A stretch of 64,000 bases of DNA, from the NCBI GenBank assembly GCA_037446355.1, contig JBBIIT010000001.1, positions 1 to 64,000 of the forward strand. The letters are read 5' to 3'. Position 1 is the stretch's first letter; each line of letters begins with the position of its first letter. Source of the DNA: Roseiarcus sp037446355. GTDB taxonomy: Bacteria > Pseudomonadota > Alphaproteobacteria > Rhizobiales > Beijerinckiaceae. Under the pieces are notes generated by a model. It searched no databases and had not been told where the DNA came from. It worked only from the letters and a program-made list of their open reading frames with translations. A program made the position numbers and the translations under genes. Positions 50,748 to 59,994 of the stretch are shown here, one piece after another.

Positions 50748-53700
50748 ATGAGAAAAGCCGCGGCTTGGAATGTCAGAGGGATCGACGCAGAGACCCTGGG
50801 CATTGCGGAGGAAGCCGCGCGACGCGCGGGAATGAGCCTGAGCGAGTGGTTGGACGAAGTTGTGGCCGAGCAGGCCGCCGAGCAGGGCGTCACGAACGCG
50901 GACCTCGACGACGCCGACCGGCCCGACGCTATCGGCGATCGATTTGCACGCATTTCGCGACGCGACGAGCGGACGTCCGCCACAAGGCGTCGGCAAGCCG
51001 AAGACCGGCGCGAGGGCGAAAAGCCGCATCGCATCGTCGCGACTGACGCCGATCAACTCGCGAGTCAGCGCATCGAGGCGGCGATCGACAAATTCGAGGC
51101 GCGCGCAAGCCAAACCGACGCTAAGACCGCAAAAGCGCTCCAATCGGTCGCCGCCTGGATCGAACGCAGCGAGGCCGACCGCGCCGCCGAACAATCGGCA
51201 ATGCAGACGGTTGCGCAAAAGCTCACAGCGATGGAGCGACTCGCCGCCAAAGACGCCAACCGTTCGCCCGAAACGGCGGTCGACGTCGACGCCCGATTGA
51301 ATGAACTCACGCGCCGGGTCGCCGCCGCGGAACGTCCGCGGACCGAATCGTCGCGTTTGGACCTGCGCGATTCGGTCGCGCGCATCGCCCGGCGACAATC
51401 CGCGCTCGACGCGCGCGAAGGAGCGACAGGTATGTCCTCTCCGCAGCGCGAAAGCTTGCGCCGCGTCGACTCCGAAAAGGAAACTTCCCTCGCCCCCGCC
51501 AACGCGGCCGCGCCCCAGGACGCGCAAGCGCTGCGCGCCGAGATCGCGGCGCTCGGTCGGCGGCTCGACCGGATGCGCGCCGAGCAAGCCGCGCGGCGCC
51601 CCGAGGCGGCGGACGCGGATGGATTGCGCGCCGGGTTCGCGGCGATGTCTCGAAGCGTCGCCGACATCGCGCCGCGCAACGCCACGGTCGCGATCGAAGG
51701 CGCCGTCGACGATCTCGGCCAGCGCCTAATGGCCGCGCGTCGCGCCGGCGCCAGCGACCAACTGCTGGCCCCGGTCGAGGCGATGATCGGCCAGGTGCTC
51801 GACACCTTGCGCGCGCACGACCCCAATATCGCCGCCAAGGGTCTGGAGCGGGAGATTCACGCCCTCGCGAGCAAGGTCGACAGCCTTGCCAGCCGCGCGA
51901 TCGAACCGGCGACGCTCGAGCGCATCCGCGTCCAGACCGAAGAGGCGCGCAATCTGCTCGCCGCCGCCGCGCGCAACCCTATGCCGGCCGAGCGTCTGGA
52001 GAGGCAGATCGGCGATCTCGCCGACCGCGTCGAGCGTTTGGCGAGCAATCCGACGCCGCACGCCGAAACCGCCCGCGTCGTGCAATTGCTCGCCGACGCG
52101 CGCGCCCAGATTGAGCGTTCTACGCCTGCGTCTGCGCTGGCCACGATCGAACGGCGCCTCGAACAACTCGCCGAGCGTATGGACGACGCGCTCCGCCGTC
52201 CGACGCCCAGCTTCGACATGAAGCCGTTCCAAGACCTCGCGCAGCGTGTGGAGGGCGTTCGCGCTTCCATCGAGCGGCAGGGCGAGACCCGACCGGACGT
52301 TTCAAGCCTCGAAGCGGCGGTTCGCGACCTCGGCGCCAAGCTCGACCGTCCGATGCCGAACGGCTTCGATTCGACGGCGCTGAACTCGACGTTGCAGAGT
52401 CTGACCGCTCGTCTAGAGGAGGCGTTCCGCGCGCCCGAGGTCGACGCCAAATCCTGGGACGATCTCTCGCGACAGGTCGAGGATCTCCGCGGCGCCATGG
52501 AGCGGCGCCCCGATTTCGCCCCGCACGCCGCCAAGTTGGAGGCCACGCTCGATGAAATCCGCATCCGACTGGATCGCCCCGCGCCCCCGGCCGCAGGGTC
52601 CAACGAACTCAATGCGACGCTACAAAGCCTGACGGCGCGTTTGGAGCAGGCGTTCAAGCGTGCTGAGCCCGCTGCGACTCTCGACGCGCGCCCGATCGAG
52701 GATCTCGCGCGCCGCATCGACGATGTTCGCGCCTCCGTCGAACGCCAATCGGACTTCCGCTCCGAGGCGGCTAAGCTGGAAGCGGCGCTCGGCGAGATCA
52801 GCGCCAAGCTCGACCGCCACGCGCCCCCGTCGGAAGACGCGGGCGTTCTCCTCGACACATTGCGCGACCTCGCCTTGCGCATCGACAAACGACGCGAGCC
52901 TGTCGTCGACACAAGCCACATCGAGAATTTGCTGCAAAACCTCGGACAGCGCCCCGTCGAAATCGACACGGCGCGTTTCGAAACCCTTCTGCACGACCTC
53001 GGCGAGAAATTCGCCCTGGCGGCGGCGCCGTCCGCCGTGGACACTGCGCCTATCGAAGACCTCTTGCACAAGGTGGACGCCAAGCTCGATCAAGTCGTGC
53101 GCCAGCCGATTGACGCCCGTCCGCTGGAGGCGGCGATCCGCGAGTTGCACGACAAGCTCGATTTCCGCACGGAGCCGCAGATCGACTCGCGGCTCATCGA
53201 ACATGCCGCCGAGTTGCTCGCCGATCGTATACAGACGAGGGGCGCGAGCGGCATCGACGGAGAAGGGCTGGTCGATCAGATTGCCGAAATCCACGGTCGG
53301 TTGGATTCGATCCAGTCTTCTTGGAAATCCAACGCGGCGCTGGAACGCACGGTCGTCGACCTCCTCGAGGAATTGGAGACGACCCGAAGGCTAATGGAGG
53401 AGAACGCGCGAGCGCCGGCCGCGTCCCCGCTCGCCGGCGATCTGGCCGACTTGCGCGCGGACAAGCTCAGTTCCGATCGCCGCATGGAGGCTCGTCTCGC
53501 CGACGTGCAGGACATTCTGGAAACCCTGGTCGAGCGCCTTGGCCGCATCGAGGACGATATGGGCGGCGCGGATGCGCCCGTTCCCGAACCGCGTAGCGAA
53601 ATCAGGCAACCCGCCGCGGCGAGCCCGGCGCGCTCCCCCTCAAATAAATCCGCCACAATGCGCGACATCCCCGATCGCGCGGCCTCGCCCGCCGCGACCG

Positions 53701-54938
53701 AGACCGCGACCCCGCGCGCCCGCGCGGAGGCGAACATTCTGCTCGAACCCGGCGTCGCCAGTCCGCAACGCGGTTGGGACGCGAACCCGATCGGCGCCGC
53801 CGCGACCAGCAAGGCGGAGATCAGCGCCCACATCGCCGCGGCGCGACGCGGCGCGCAAGCCGCTATGCTCGACGTCGCCGCCAAGACAGCCGCGAACGCG
53901 AAGACGCCCGCGAGCGCCGATCTCGCCAACAAGGCGGCCTCGACGGTCGATCAGGCGCGCGCATACTTCGCCGCGCGGCGCCGACCGATCCTTCTCGGCG
54001 CGGCGCTGCTTGCGCTCACCACCACGCTCGCCGTTTTCGAACTGCGCGGCTCGCGCCCGCACGCGGAGCAAAAGTCGGAGGTGACGACGCCCGCGCCCGA
54101 AGCCTCGCCGCTCGCCTCGATCGCGAAGCCGTCCGACGCGGTCGATTTTAGCCCGCTCGCTTCGATCTCGTCGCACGCGCCGGCCGCGGCGGCCCCCGCA
54201 GGGCTCAACGCCGCTCCCGCCGATCTGGTCGCGGCGTTGCCCGCAGAACTGCCGACGCCGCTGCGCGAAGCGGCCGCCGCCGGCGACGCCGCGGCGGAAA
54301 CCGAAATGGCGCTGCGTTGCTACGAAGGGCGCACGGTCGCCCGCGACCCGAAGCAGGCGGCGCGTTGGTTCGAATTGGCCGCCGTCCAGAACGTGCCGTT
54401 CGCGCAATATCGACTGGCCGCGCTATACGAAAAGGGCGTCGGCGTTTCGCGCGACGCCGCCCTGGCTCGTTCCTGGTATTTGAAGGCCGCCAACGCCGGC
54501 AACGCCCGCGCCATGCACAATCTCGCCGTGCTCTACGCGGAGGACGGCGGCGCCGGCAAACCGGACTATGTGGAGGCCGCCCGCTGGTTCCGCAAGGCGG
54601 CGGAATTCGGCGTGCGCGACAGCCAATTCAACCTTGGCGTACTCTATGGGCGCGGACTGGGGATCGCTCAGGACCTCACGCAGTCGTGGATGTGGTTCTC
54701 GCTCGCTTCGCAGCAAGGAGACGCCGACGCCGCCAGGAAACGTGACGAAGTCGCCGTCAAACTCGACGCCAAGGCGATGGCTCTCGCCAGCAAGTCGCTG
54801 GCCGATTTCAAAGCCGGCAAACCCTCGACGGCCGCGAACGAACCGCCGGCGCCGGCGCAGACCTGGGACGCAAAACCAGCTACGCCGCAAGCCTCGCAGC
54901 CCGGTCCGGCGCCCGCCCCCGGCGCGGTGCGCGGTTGA
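50748..54938 (+). CDS. PodJ-like polar localization protein with coiled coils and Sel1 repeats
   Basis: A 1396-residue protein. The N-terminus (AAWNVRGIDAETLGIAEEAARRAGMSLSEWLDEV) matches the PodJ family. Residues 90 to about 970 are coiled coil, rich in Ala, Glu, Arg and Leu, with an 76-80-residue internal repeat. A Pro/Ala-rich stretch precedes a single membrane segment (about 1078-1095, ILLGAALLALTTTLAVF). The periplasmic C-terminal part (about 1180-1350) holds four Sel1-type repeats, for example AARWFELAAVQNVPFAQYRLA and ARSWYLKAANAGNARAM. PodJ organises the cell pole in Caulobacter. The protein is divergent from the MerR regulator. Confidence 0.86.
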   Translation: MRKAAAWNVRGIDAETLGIAEEAARRAGMSLSEWLDEVVAEQAAEQGVTNADLDDADRPDAIGDRFARISRRDERTSATRRRQAEDRREGEKPHRIVATDADQLASQRIEAAIDKFEARASQTDAKTAKALQSVAAWIERSEADRAAEQSAMQTVAQKLTAMERLAAKDANRSPETAVDVDARLNELTRRVAAAERPRTESSRLDLRDSVARIARRQSALDAREGATGMSSPQRESLRRVDSEKETSLAPANAAAPQDAQALRAEIAALGRRLDRMRAEQAARRPEAADADGLRAGFAAMSRSVADIAPRNATVAIEGAVDDLGQRLMAARRAGASDQLLAPVEAMIGQVLDTLRAHDPNIAAKGLEREIHALASKVDSLASRAIEPATLERIRVQTEEARNLLAAAARNPMPAERLERQIGDLADRVERLASNPTPHAETARVVQLLADARAQIERSTPASALATIERRLEQLAERMDDALRRPTPSFDMKPFQDLAQRVEGVRASIERQGETRPDVSSLEAAVRDLGAKLDRPMPNGFDSTALNSTLQSLTARLEEAFRAPEVDAKSWDDLSRQVEDLRGAMERRPDFAPHAAKLEATLDEIRIRLDRPAPPAAGSNELNATLQSLTARLEQAFKRAEPAATLDARPIEDLARRIDDVRASVERQSDFRSEAAKLEAALGEISAKLDRHAPPSEDAGVLLDTLRDLALRIDKRREPVVDTSHIENLLQNLGQRPVEIDTARFETLLHDLGEKFALAAAPSAVDTAPIEDLLHKVDAKLDQVVRQPIDARPLEAAIRELHDKLDFRTEPQIDSRLIEHAAELLADRIQTRGASGIDGEGLVDQIAEIHGRLDSIQSSWKSNAALERTVVDLLEELETTRRLMEENARAPAASPLAGDLADLRADKLSSDRRMEARLADVQDILETLVERLGRIEDDMGGADAPVPEPRSEIRQPAAASPARSPSNKSATMRDIPDRAASPAATETATPRARAEANILLEPGVASPQRGWDANPIGAAATSKAEISAHIAAARRGAQAAMLDVAAKTAANAKTPASADLANKAASTVDQARAYFAARRRPILLGAALLALTTTLAVFELRGSRPHAEQKSEVTTPAPEASPLASIAKPSDAVDFSPLASISSHAPAAAAPAGLNAAPADLVAALPAELPTPLREAAAAGDAAAETEMALRCYEGRTVARDPKQAARWFELAAVQNVPFAQYRLAALYEKGVGVSRDAALARSWYLKAANAGNARAMHNLAVLYAEDGGAGKPDYVEAARWFRKAAEFGVRDSQFNLGVLYGRGLGIAQDLTQSWMWFSLASQQGDADAARKRDEVAVKLDAKAMALASKSLADFKAGKPSTAANEPPAPAQTWDAKPATPQASQPGPAPAPGAVRG
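52233..52830 (+). repeat. Tandem repeat within the PodJ-like gene
   Basis: A unit of about 76-80 codons recurs at 52233, 52461 and 52701. Each copy starts DLxxxxxDxRxxxERxxxF-like and ends KLDRPxPP or RLDRPAPP, followed by a shared LNxTLQSLTARLEEAF block in the first two intervals. Copies differ at many positions, so the duplications are old. They extend the coiled-coil rod. Confidence 0.7.
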
Positions 54939-55049
54939 CACGACGCAGGCGGCGGGCGCGCGCTCGGCGATTGCGGATCGAAGCGGCGCGCGCCATCTTC
55001 TGGCGCGCTGGCGCCGCCTTGGGCCTGGCCCCGCCGACTTGAGGATTTC

Positions 55050-56918
55050 ATGGCCGTCGAGATTCGCCTGCGCTTGCTTGGCACCAGCGATTTGCACGCC
55101 AACATTTTCGCCTACGACTATTATCGCGATCGACCCGACGACACCGTGGGCCTCGCCAAAACGGCGGGACTCATCGCTGCCGCGCGGGCCGAAGCTGTTA
55201 ACTCGCTGCTGCTCGACAACGGCGACGTGATCCAGGGAACGCCGCTCGGCGACTTCGCCGCCGCGCAAGCGCAGCGCGACGCCTCCTCGATCCACCCGAT
55301 GATCGCCGCCATGAACCGCCTCGGCTACGACGCCGGCGCGCTCGGCAATCACGAGTTCAACTACGGGCTGGATGTGCTCGAATCCGCGCTGCGAGCCGCC
55401 GCGTTCCCGATCGTGAGTTGCAACATCCTGAAGCCGGATGGCGGATTTTACTTCGAACCGTGGGTCATACTGGAGCGCGCCCTGAAGGACACAAATGGCG
55501 TCGCCCGGAAATTGAAGCTCGCCGTCGTCGGCTTCACCACGCCGCAGATCGTGCAGTGGGATCAGAGCCATCTCGCCGGGAAGGCGACAACGATCGGCAT
55601 CGCCGAAGCCGCGCGCATACATCTCCCCGAATTGCGTCGCCTGGGCGCCGACGTCGTGATCGCACTTTGTCATTCCGGCATTTCGCGCAAGCGCTTCGAG
55701 ATCCCGGGCGAAGAGAACGCCGCGCTCGCGCTCTCCAAAGTGGGCGGCATCGATGCGATCTTCATCGGCCATCAGCATCTGCTACTCCCGGGCGCGGACT
55801 TCGCGGGTCTCGACGGCGTCGATGCAAAGGCGGGCGCGCTCAACGGCGCGCCGACCGTCATGCCGGGCTTCTGGGGTAGCCACCTTGGCGTGATCGACCT
55901 CACGCTCGAACCCAAGGACGCAGGTTGGCGCGTCGCCAACGCCGAAGCCGCAGCGCGACCGATCTACGAGCGCGACGGCGAGACAGTTCGCTCGAGGGTC
56001 GACGCCGATCCCGATCTGCTCGAGGTCGCCAGACCCGCGCACGAGGCGACGCTCGCCTATGTGCGCGCGCCGGTCGGCGACATTGCTTCGCCTATTACTT
56101 CTTATTTCGCGCTGGTCGCGGACGACCCCTCCGTGCAAATCGTCAACAGCGCGCAGATTTGGTACATGCGACGCCTGATCGACACGCTGCCCATGCTGGC
56201 CGGCCTGCCCATCCTGTCCGCCGCAGCGCCGTTCAAATGCGGGGGACGCGGCGGGCCCGATTATTACACGGACGTCGCCGCGGGCCCGGTGGCTATCAAG
56301 AACGTCGCCGATCTCTATGTCTATCCGAACGGCCTGCGCACGGTGAAGGTCTCGGGCGCGATGTTGCGCGAGTGGCTGGAGCGTTCGGCCAGCCTGTTCC
56401 TGCGCATCGACGTGGGCGCCCGCGCGCCACAGCCTCTGCTGGGCGCCGCCTTCGCCGCCTATAATTTCGACGTGATCGACGGCGTCGGCTATGCGATCGA
56501 CGTCACGCAGCCGGCCCGCTATGACCTCGATGGCGCGCTGGTCGCGCCGCAATCGCATCGTATCCTTGACCTTCGTTATCAGGGCGAGCCCATCGATCCA
56601 GCCCGCGAATTCCTGGTTGTGACCAATTCCTACCGCGCCGGCGGCGGCGGTAATTTTCCGGGTTGCGACGGTTCGACGATCGTTTACGAAGCGCCCGATT
56701 CCAATCGCGACGCCCTGGTGCGCTACATTGTCGAGACGCAACACGTCGAACCCAGGTCCGATGGGAACTGGCGCTTCGCGCGCTGGCCCGAGGAAACCTT
56801 CGTCACTTATCTGACTTCGCCGAGCGCGGCGCAGGCGGCCGCTCCGGCCAGCGTCAAAGCGACCCTCGTCGGCCCTGCGCCGGGCGGCTTCGCGATGTAC
56901 CGCATCCAGCCGCTCTAA
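55050..56918 (+). CDS. 2',3'-cyclic-nucleotide 2'-phosphodiesterase / 5'-nucleotidase, CpdB-like
   Basis: A 622-residue two-domain enzyme. The metallophosphoesterase half has LLGTSDLHANIF, LLLDNGDVIQGTP, GALGNHEFNYG and ALCHSGISR, which bind two metals. The C-terminal nucleotidase half has SAAAPFKCGGRGGPDYY, VYPNGLRTVKVSGAMLREWLERSA and NSYRAGGGGNF, including the substrate-stacking Phe/Tyr. Relatives are periplasmic and use a signal peptide; here the start leads straight into the enzyme with no signal. Either it acts in the cytoplasm or the real start is elsewhere; the 111 nt upstream gives no signal-like segment. Confidence 0.92.
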   Translation: MAVEIRLRLLGTSDLHANIFAYDYYRDRPDDTVGLAKTAGLIAAARAEAVNSLLLDNGDVIQGTPLGDFAAAQAQRDASSIHPMIAAMNRLGYDAGALGNHEFNYGLDVLESALRAAAFPIVSCNILKPDGGFYFEPWVILERALKDTNGVARKLKLAVVGFTTPQIVQWDQSHLAGKATTIGIAEAARIHLPELRRLGADVVIALCHSGISRKRFEIPGEENAALALSKVGGIDAIFIGHQHLLLPGADFAGLDGVDAKAGALNGAPTVMPGFWGSHLGVIDLTLEPKDAGWRVANAEAAARPIYERDGETVRSRVDADPDLLEVARPAHEATLAYVRAPVGDIASPITSYFALVADDPSVQIVNSAQIWYMRRLIDTLPMLAGLPILSAAAPFKCGGRGGPDYYTDVAAGPVAIKNVADLYVYPNGLRTVKVSGAMLREWLERSASLFLRIDVGARAPQPLLGAAFAAYNFDVIDGVGYAIDVTQPARYDLDGALVAPQSHRILDLRYQGEPIDPAREFLVVTNSYRAGGGGNFPGCDGSTIVYEAPDSNRDALVRYIVETQHVEPRSDGNWRFARWPEETFVTYLTSPSAAQAAAPASVKATLVGPAPGGFAMYRIQPL

Positions 56919-56933
56919 ATCGATCGCCGCGAT

Positions 56934-58322
56934 TCACACGGGGATTCGTACGCTCGCGCGCAAACCGCCGAGCGGGCTGGTCGAAAGCTGGATGTCGCCG
57001 CCATGCGCGCGCGCGATATCCCGGGCGATCGCGAGGCCGAGGCCCGAGCCGCCTTCGTCCTGATTGCGCGCCTCGTCGAGACGCAGGAATGGACGAAAAA
57101 CGTCCTCCCGATGTTCGGACGCGATTCCCGGACCGTCGTCATCGACATGGATGGAGACGAATCTCTGTTCGCGCGTGGCCCCGACGATGACGGTGCGCGC
57201 GTGGCGCTGCGCGTTGGCGACAAGATTGCCGATGCACCTTTTCATCGCCAGCGGTCTTAGCTTGACGTTCAGATCGCCCTTGGCCTCGACGAGGATCGGC
57301 GCGCCCTGGCGTTCCGCCTCAGCTCTCAGTTCTTCGAGCGTGCCGCGTAAATTCGTCATTTCGGTCGCCTCGCCGGCGTCGCCGCGCGCGAACGCCAAAT
57401 AGCCTTCCAACATGCGCTGCATTTCTTCGACGTCTTTCTGCAACGCCTCCGCCTCCGCCGTTTCGTCGAACATCGCCAGCGAAAGTTTGAAGCGAGTGAG
57501 GATTGTGCGCAAATCGTGGCTTACGCCGTTCAGCATCGCCGTGCGCTGTTCCGTCGCGCGCTCGATGCGGCGCTTCATTTCAACGAAAGCGTAGCCCGCC
57601 TGGCGGACTTCGCGCGCGCCGCGCGGTTGGAACACGACGTCGCGTCCTTTGCCGAAATCCTCGGCGGCCTCCGCCAAGCGCAAGATCGGGCGGATCTGAT
57701 TTCGTAGGAATAAAATGGCGACTGCGATCAGTACGATCGACGCGCCCAGCATCCATAAAATGAATATATGTACGTTGGCGTCGTAGGCCAGCGTGCGACG
57801 CGTCGTCAGTCTGAGGACGCCAAAGCCAAGATCGACCCGAATTTCCATCAGGCCAGAGCGCCCAACCGTATCGACCCAGAACGGCTCGCGCAGCACGGCG
57901 CGAAGTTCGCTCGGCAGGGCGCGCGTCAGCGGGTCAAGCGCGTCGAAGAAGGCGTGGCGCATCCGTGGAGGCAGGGGCTGCGGCGGCATCAACTCCGCTG
58001 TCATACGGAACCGTTCCGCCGCGATCGCTCGCAGACGCTTGTCGTCGGCGCCGCGCGGCAGGTCCACATAGAAATCGGTTATCGCGCCGACATCGCGCGC
58101 GACCGCGGCGGACAGTCGGTGCGTCACCAGATCCCAGTGGCGCTGCATGAACACGTAGGCGACCGCGGTCTGTAACAGCACCATCGGCACAATAACGATA
58201 AGCAGCGAGCGCGCGTAAAGGCCTTTGGGCAGCAGATCGGCGAGCGAACGAGCGCCGCCGCGCCAGACGACTCGCCCACGCGCAACCGCGTCACGGATCG
58301 GGGACCGCCGCGCCGCGCTCAT
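56934..58322 (-). CDS. EnvZ-like membrane sensor histidine kinase
   Basis: A 462-residue kinase. Two membrane helices (about 38-58 and 185-207) flank a periplasmic sensor. HAMP follows (about 208-260). The H-box is AMLNGVSHDLRTILTRFKLSL with His269. The ATPase has NLVANAQRHA, DDGPGIA and GSGLGLAI. It overlaps the response-regulator gene by 4 nt (ATGA) and is its cognate kinase. The phosphotransfer motif SHDLRTxLTR is as in EnvZ, which senses osmotic stress; the signal here is unknown. Confidence 0.92.
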   Translation of the reverse strand: MSAARRSPIRDAVARGRVVWRGGARSLADLLPKGLYARSLLIVIVPMVLLQTAVAYVFMQRHWDLVTHRLSAAVARDVGAITDFYVDLPRGADDKRLRAIAAERFRMTAELMPPQPLPPRMRHAFFDALDPLTRALPSELRAVLREPFWVDTVGRSGLMEIRVDLGFGVLRLTTRRTLAYDANVHIFILWMLGASIVLIAVAILFLRNQIRPILRLAEAAEDFGKGRDVVFQPRGAREVRQAGYAFVEMKRRIERATEQRTAMLNGVSHDLRTILTRFKLSLAMFDETAEAEALQKDVEEMQRMLEGYLAFARGDAGEATEMTNLRGTLEELRAEAERQGAPILVEAKGDLNVKLRPLAMKRCIGNLVANAQRHARTVIVGATREQRFVSIHVDDDGPGIASEHREDVFRPFLRLDEARNQDEGGSGLGLAIARDIARAHGGDIQLSTSPLGGLRASVRIPV

Positions 58323-59041
58323 GGATCGGCGACCAATTTATATCCGGAGCCGCGCGCGGTTTGAAGATATAGCGGGTTGGTCGGATCGCGCTCAATCTTG
58401 CGCCTTAGGCGATTGATCTGCACGTCGATGGTTCGCTCTTGCGCGCCCGCGCCGGGTCCGGCGAGCGTCTCGCGCGAGACGCTGGCGCCAGGCGTGGCGC
58501 ACAGCAGACGAAGAATGTCGCGCTCGCGTTCAGTTAAGCGCACAATTTCTTCTCCGCACCGCAATTCGCCGCGCTCGAGAAAAAACGCGAACGGCCCGAA
58601 GCGAACCGGTGCGTCCTCCGTTCGTGGCGGCGCAGCGCGCGCGCGGCGCAATATCGAGCCAATTCGGAGCAGCAACTCCTTCGGCTCATAGGGTTTGCCC
58701 AGATAGTCGTCGACACCTGCCTCCAAGCCGCGCACGCGATCCTCGATTTCCGACCGAGCAGTCAGCATGAGGATCGGGATAGTCGAGGATTGGCGCAGAC
58801 TGGCCGCGAATTCGACGCCGCCCTCGCCAGGCATCATCACATCGAGGACGATCAGCTCGAAGGCGAGGCCGGCCAAATAGGCGCGCGCCTCCGCCGACGA
58901 CGCGGCTACCGTGACCCGATAACCGTGCCTGGTCAGAAACGATGACAGCAGGGTGCGAAGGCGCCGGTCGTCGTCGACCACGAGAATGTGGGCCGCGTCG
59001 TCGGGCGGGGGGATTGGGAGCGCGCTCAAACGTCTCTCCAC
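58319..59041 (-). CDS. OmpR-family response regulator, PetR-like
   Basis: A 240-residue regulator with a receiver (phosphoacceptor Asp67 in ELIVLDVMMPGEGG, Lys in DDYLGKPYEPKE) and an OmpR-type winged helix (TERERDILRLLCATPG, TIDVQINRLRRKIERDP, LQTARGSGYKLVADP). It lies between a MarR-family gene and an EnvZ-like kinase. MarR-type PetP next to OmpR-type PetR is the arrangement first described in Rhodobacter capsulatus, where the genes affect cytochrome bc1 expression. It is coupled to the kinase gene by an ATGA overlap. Confidence 0.92.
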   Translation of the reverse strand: MERRLSALPIPPPDDAAHILVVDDDRRLRTLLSSFLTRHGYRVTVAASSAEARAYLAGLAFELIVLDVMMPGEGGVEFAASLRQSSTIPILMLTARSEIEDRVRGLEAGVDDYLGKPYEPKELLLRIGSILRRARAAPPRTEDAPVRFGPFAFFLERGELRCGEEIVRLTERERDILRLLCATPGASVSRETLAGPGAGAQERTIDVQINRLRRKIERDPTNPLYLQTARGSGYKLVADP

Positions 59042-59113
59042 TGGGCGCGGTCGCTAGGAGACGCGCGGAAGCGAAAACTTCTCGAGGGACGACCCGCGGC
59101 GGCGCATATCGCT

Positions 59114-59647
59114 TTAGCCGCCCGTTCGCACGCGGCCGACGCCGGTGAGTTCAATCACGCGCTCTCGCTCGGACGGTTCGATCATCGCCAGGAGGAACGC
59201 CACCGCCCGGTCGCGACCTTCCGGGCCCAGTCGCTCCATCGCATTGGAAAAGCGATACGATTGCACCAAGGCCAGCTCGCCAGCGAGCTTCGCGCCCGCG
59301 GAGGTGACAAAAAGCTGGCGCTGACGCCTATCGACGGCGCCCGGACGCGCTTCGATGAAACCTTTGGCGAGTAATTCCTTTAAGACCCGATTCAAACTTT
59401 GTTTCGTAATGCGCAGAATGTCGAGCAGCGCCGCAATCGTCAATCCCGGATTGCGGCTCACAAAGTGCAGGACACGGTGATGCGCCCGTCCGAACTCATA
59501 AGTGTCGAGAACGCGATCCGCATCGGCGACGAAATCGCGATATGCGAAATAGAAAAGCTCGATTAGATCGAATAGCGGCGCCTCGTCGGCTGGCGCCGGG
59601 ACGCTGGCCCGCTCTTCAACGCGTCGATTTCGCATGACGGCGCCCAT
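59114..59647 (-). CDS. MarR-family regulator, PetP-like
   Basis: A 177-residue winged-helix regulator. Residues show LIELFYFAYRDFVADADRVLD, GRAHHRVLHFVSRNPGLTIAALLDILRITKQSLNRVL, in parts, and the wing DRRQRQLFVT. The pattern and the following OmpR-type gene fit PetP. I place the start at ATG 59647; a TTG at 59659 and an ATG at 59635 are alternatives with no clear ribosome-binding site to decide. The spacing to the response regulator is 72 nt. Confidence 0.85.
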   Translation of the reverse strand: MGAVMRNRRVEERASVPAPADEAPLFDLIELFYFAYRDFVADADRVLDTYEFGRAHHRVLHFVSRNPGLTIAALLDILRITKQSLNRVLKELLAKGFIEARPGAVDRRQRQLFVTSAGAKLAGELALVQSYRFSNAMERLGPEGRDRAVAFLLAMIEPSERERVIELTGVGRVRTGG

Positions 59648-59659
59648 CAGATCGGCCAA

Positions 59660-59994
59660 ATTGACATATCCGGGCTACCCCTGCGGTTCACGCGACGAGC
59701 GGACGCCCCTCTGATAGAGCCCGCGACCCGCAATTGCAAAGGTCCGCGAGGCGCCGCCGAGGCGAAGCGAAGCCGCAGGTTCCAAAAATCTTGGGTCTCG
59801 GCGGTATGAATTTGCTTAAAACCTGTACCACAGGCGTATCATTTAAATTCGATCGTATCTGCGGAGTTGTTTCTGAATAATTTCGCGTGGGCGATAAGCG
59901 TATCTAATGCATTCATTATGCCTTAATTGGCTTGTTATATACTTTGATCCTCGAATTCAATCCACCGACTCATTCTCGAGGGGTTCATTTTACA
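59660..59994. other. AT-rich intergenic region between the PetP-like and chemoreceptor-like genes
   Basis: About 335 nt, clearly lower in GC than its surroundings, especially after 59800. It includes a small perfect dyad CCTGT-ACC-ACAGG (59822-59834), TTGACA (59661-59666 region) and a -10-like TATACT (59938-59943). It should hold divergent promoters. No protein-coding gene is supported here. Confidence 0.4.

Noticed and set aside
51857..53083. Minus-strand open frame opposite the PodJ-like gene
   Set aside because: Ser/Arg-rich mirror of a repetitive coiled-coil gene; the repeats in the real gene explain the long openness.
59907..59994. Frames starting at 59907 or 59932 as the start of the chemoreceptor-like gene
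   Set aside because: They begin in AT-rich, promoter-like DNA without a ribosome-binding site; the TTG at 59995 has a GAGGGG upstream and precedes the first membrane helix.
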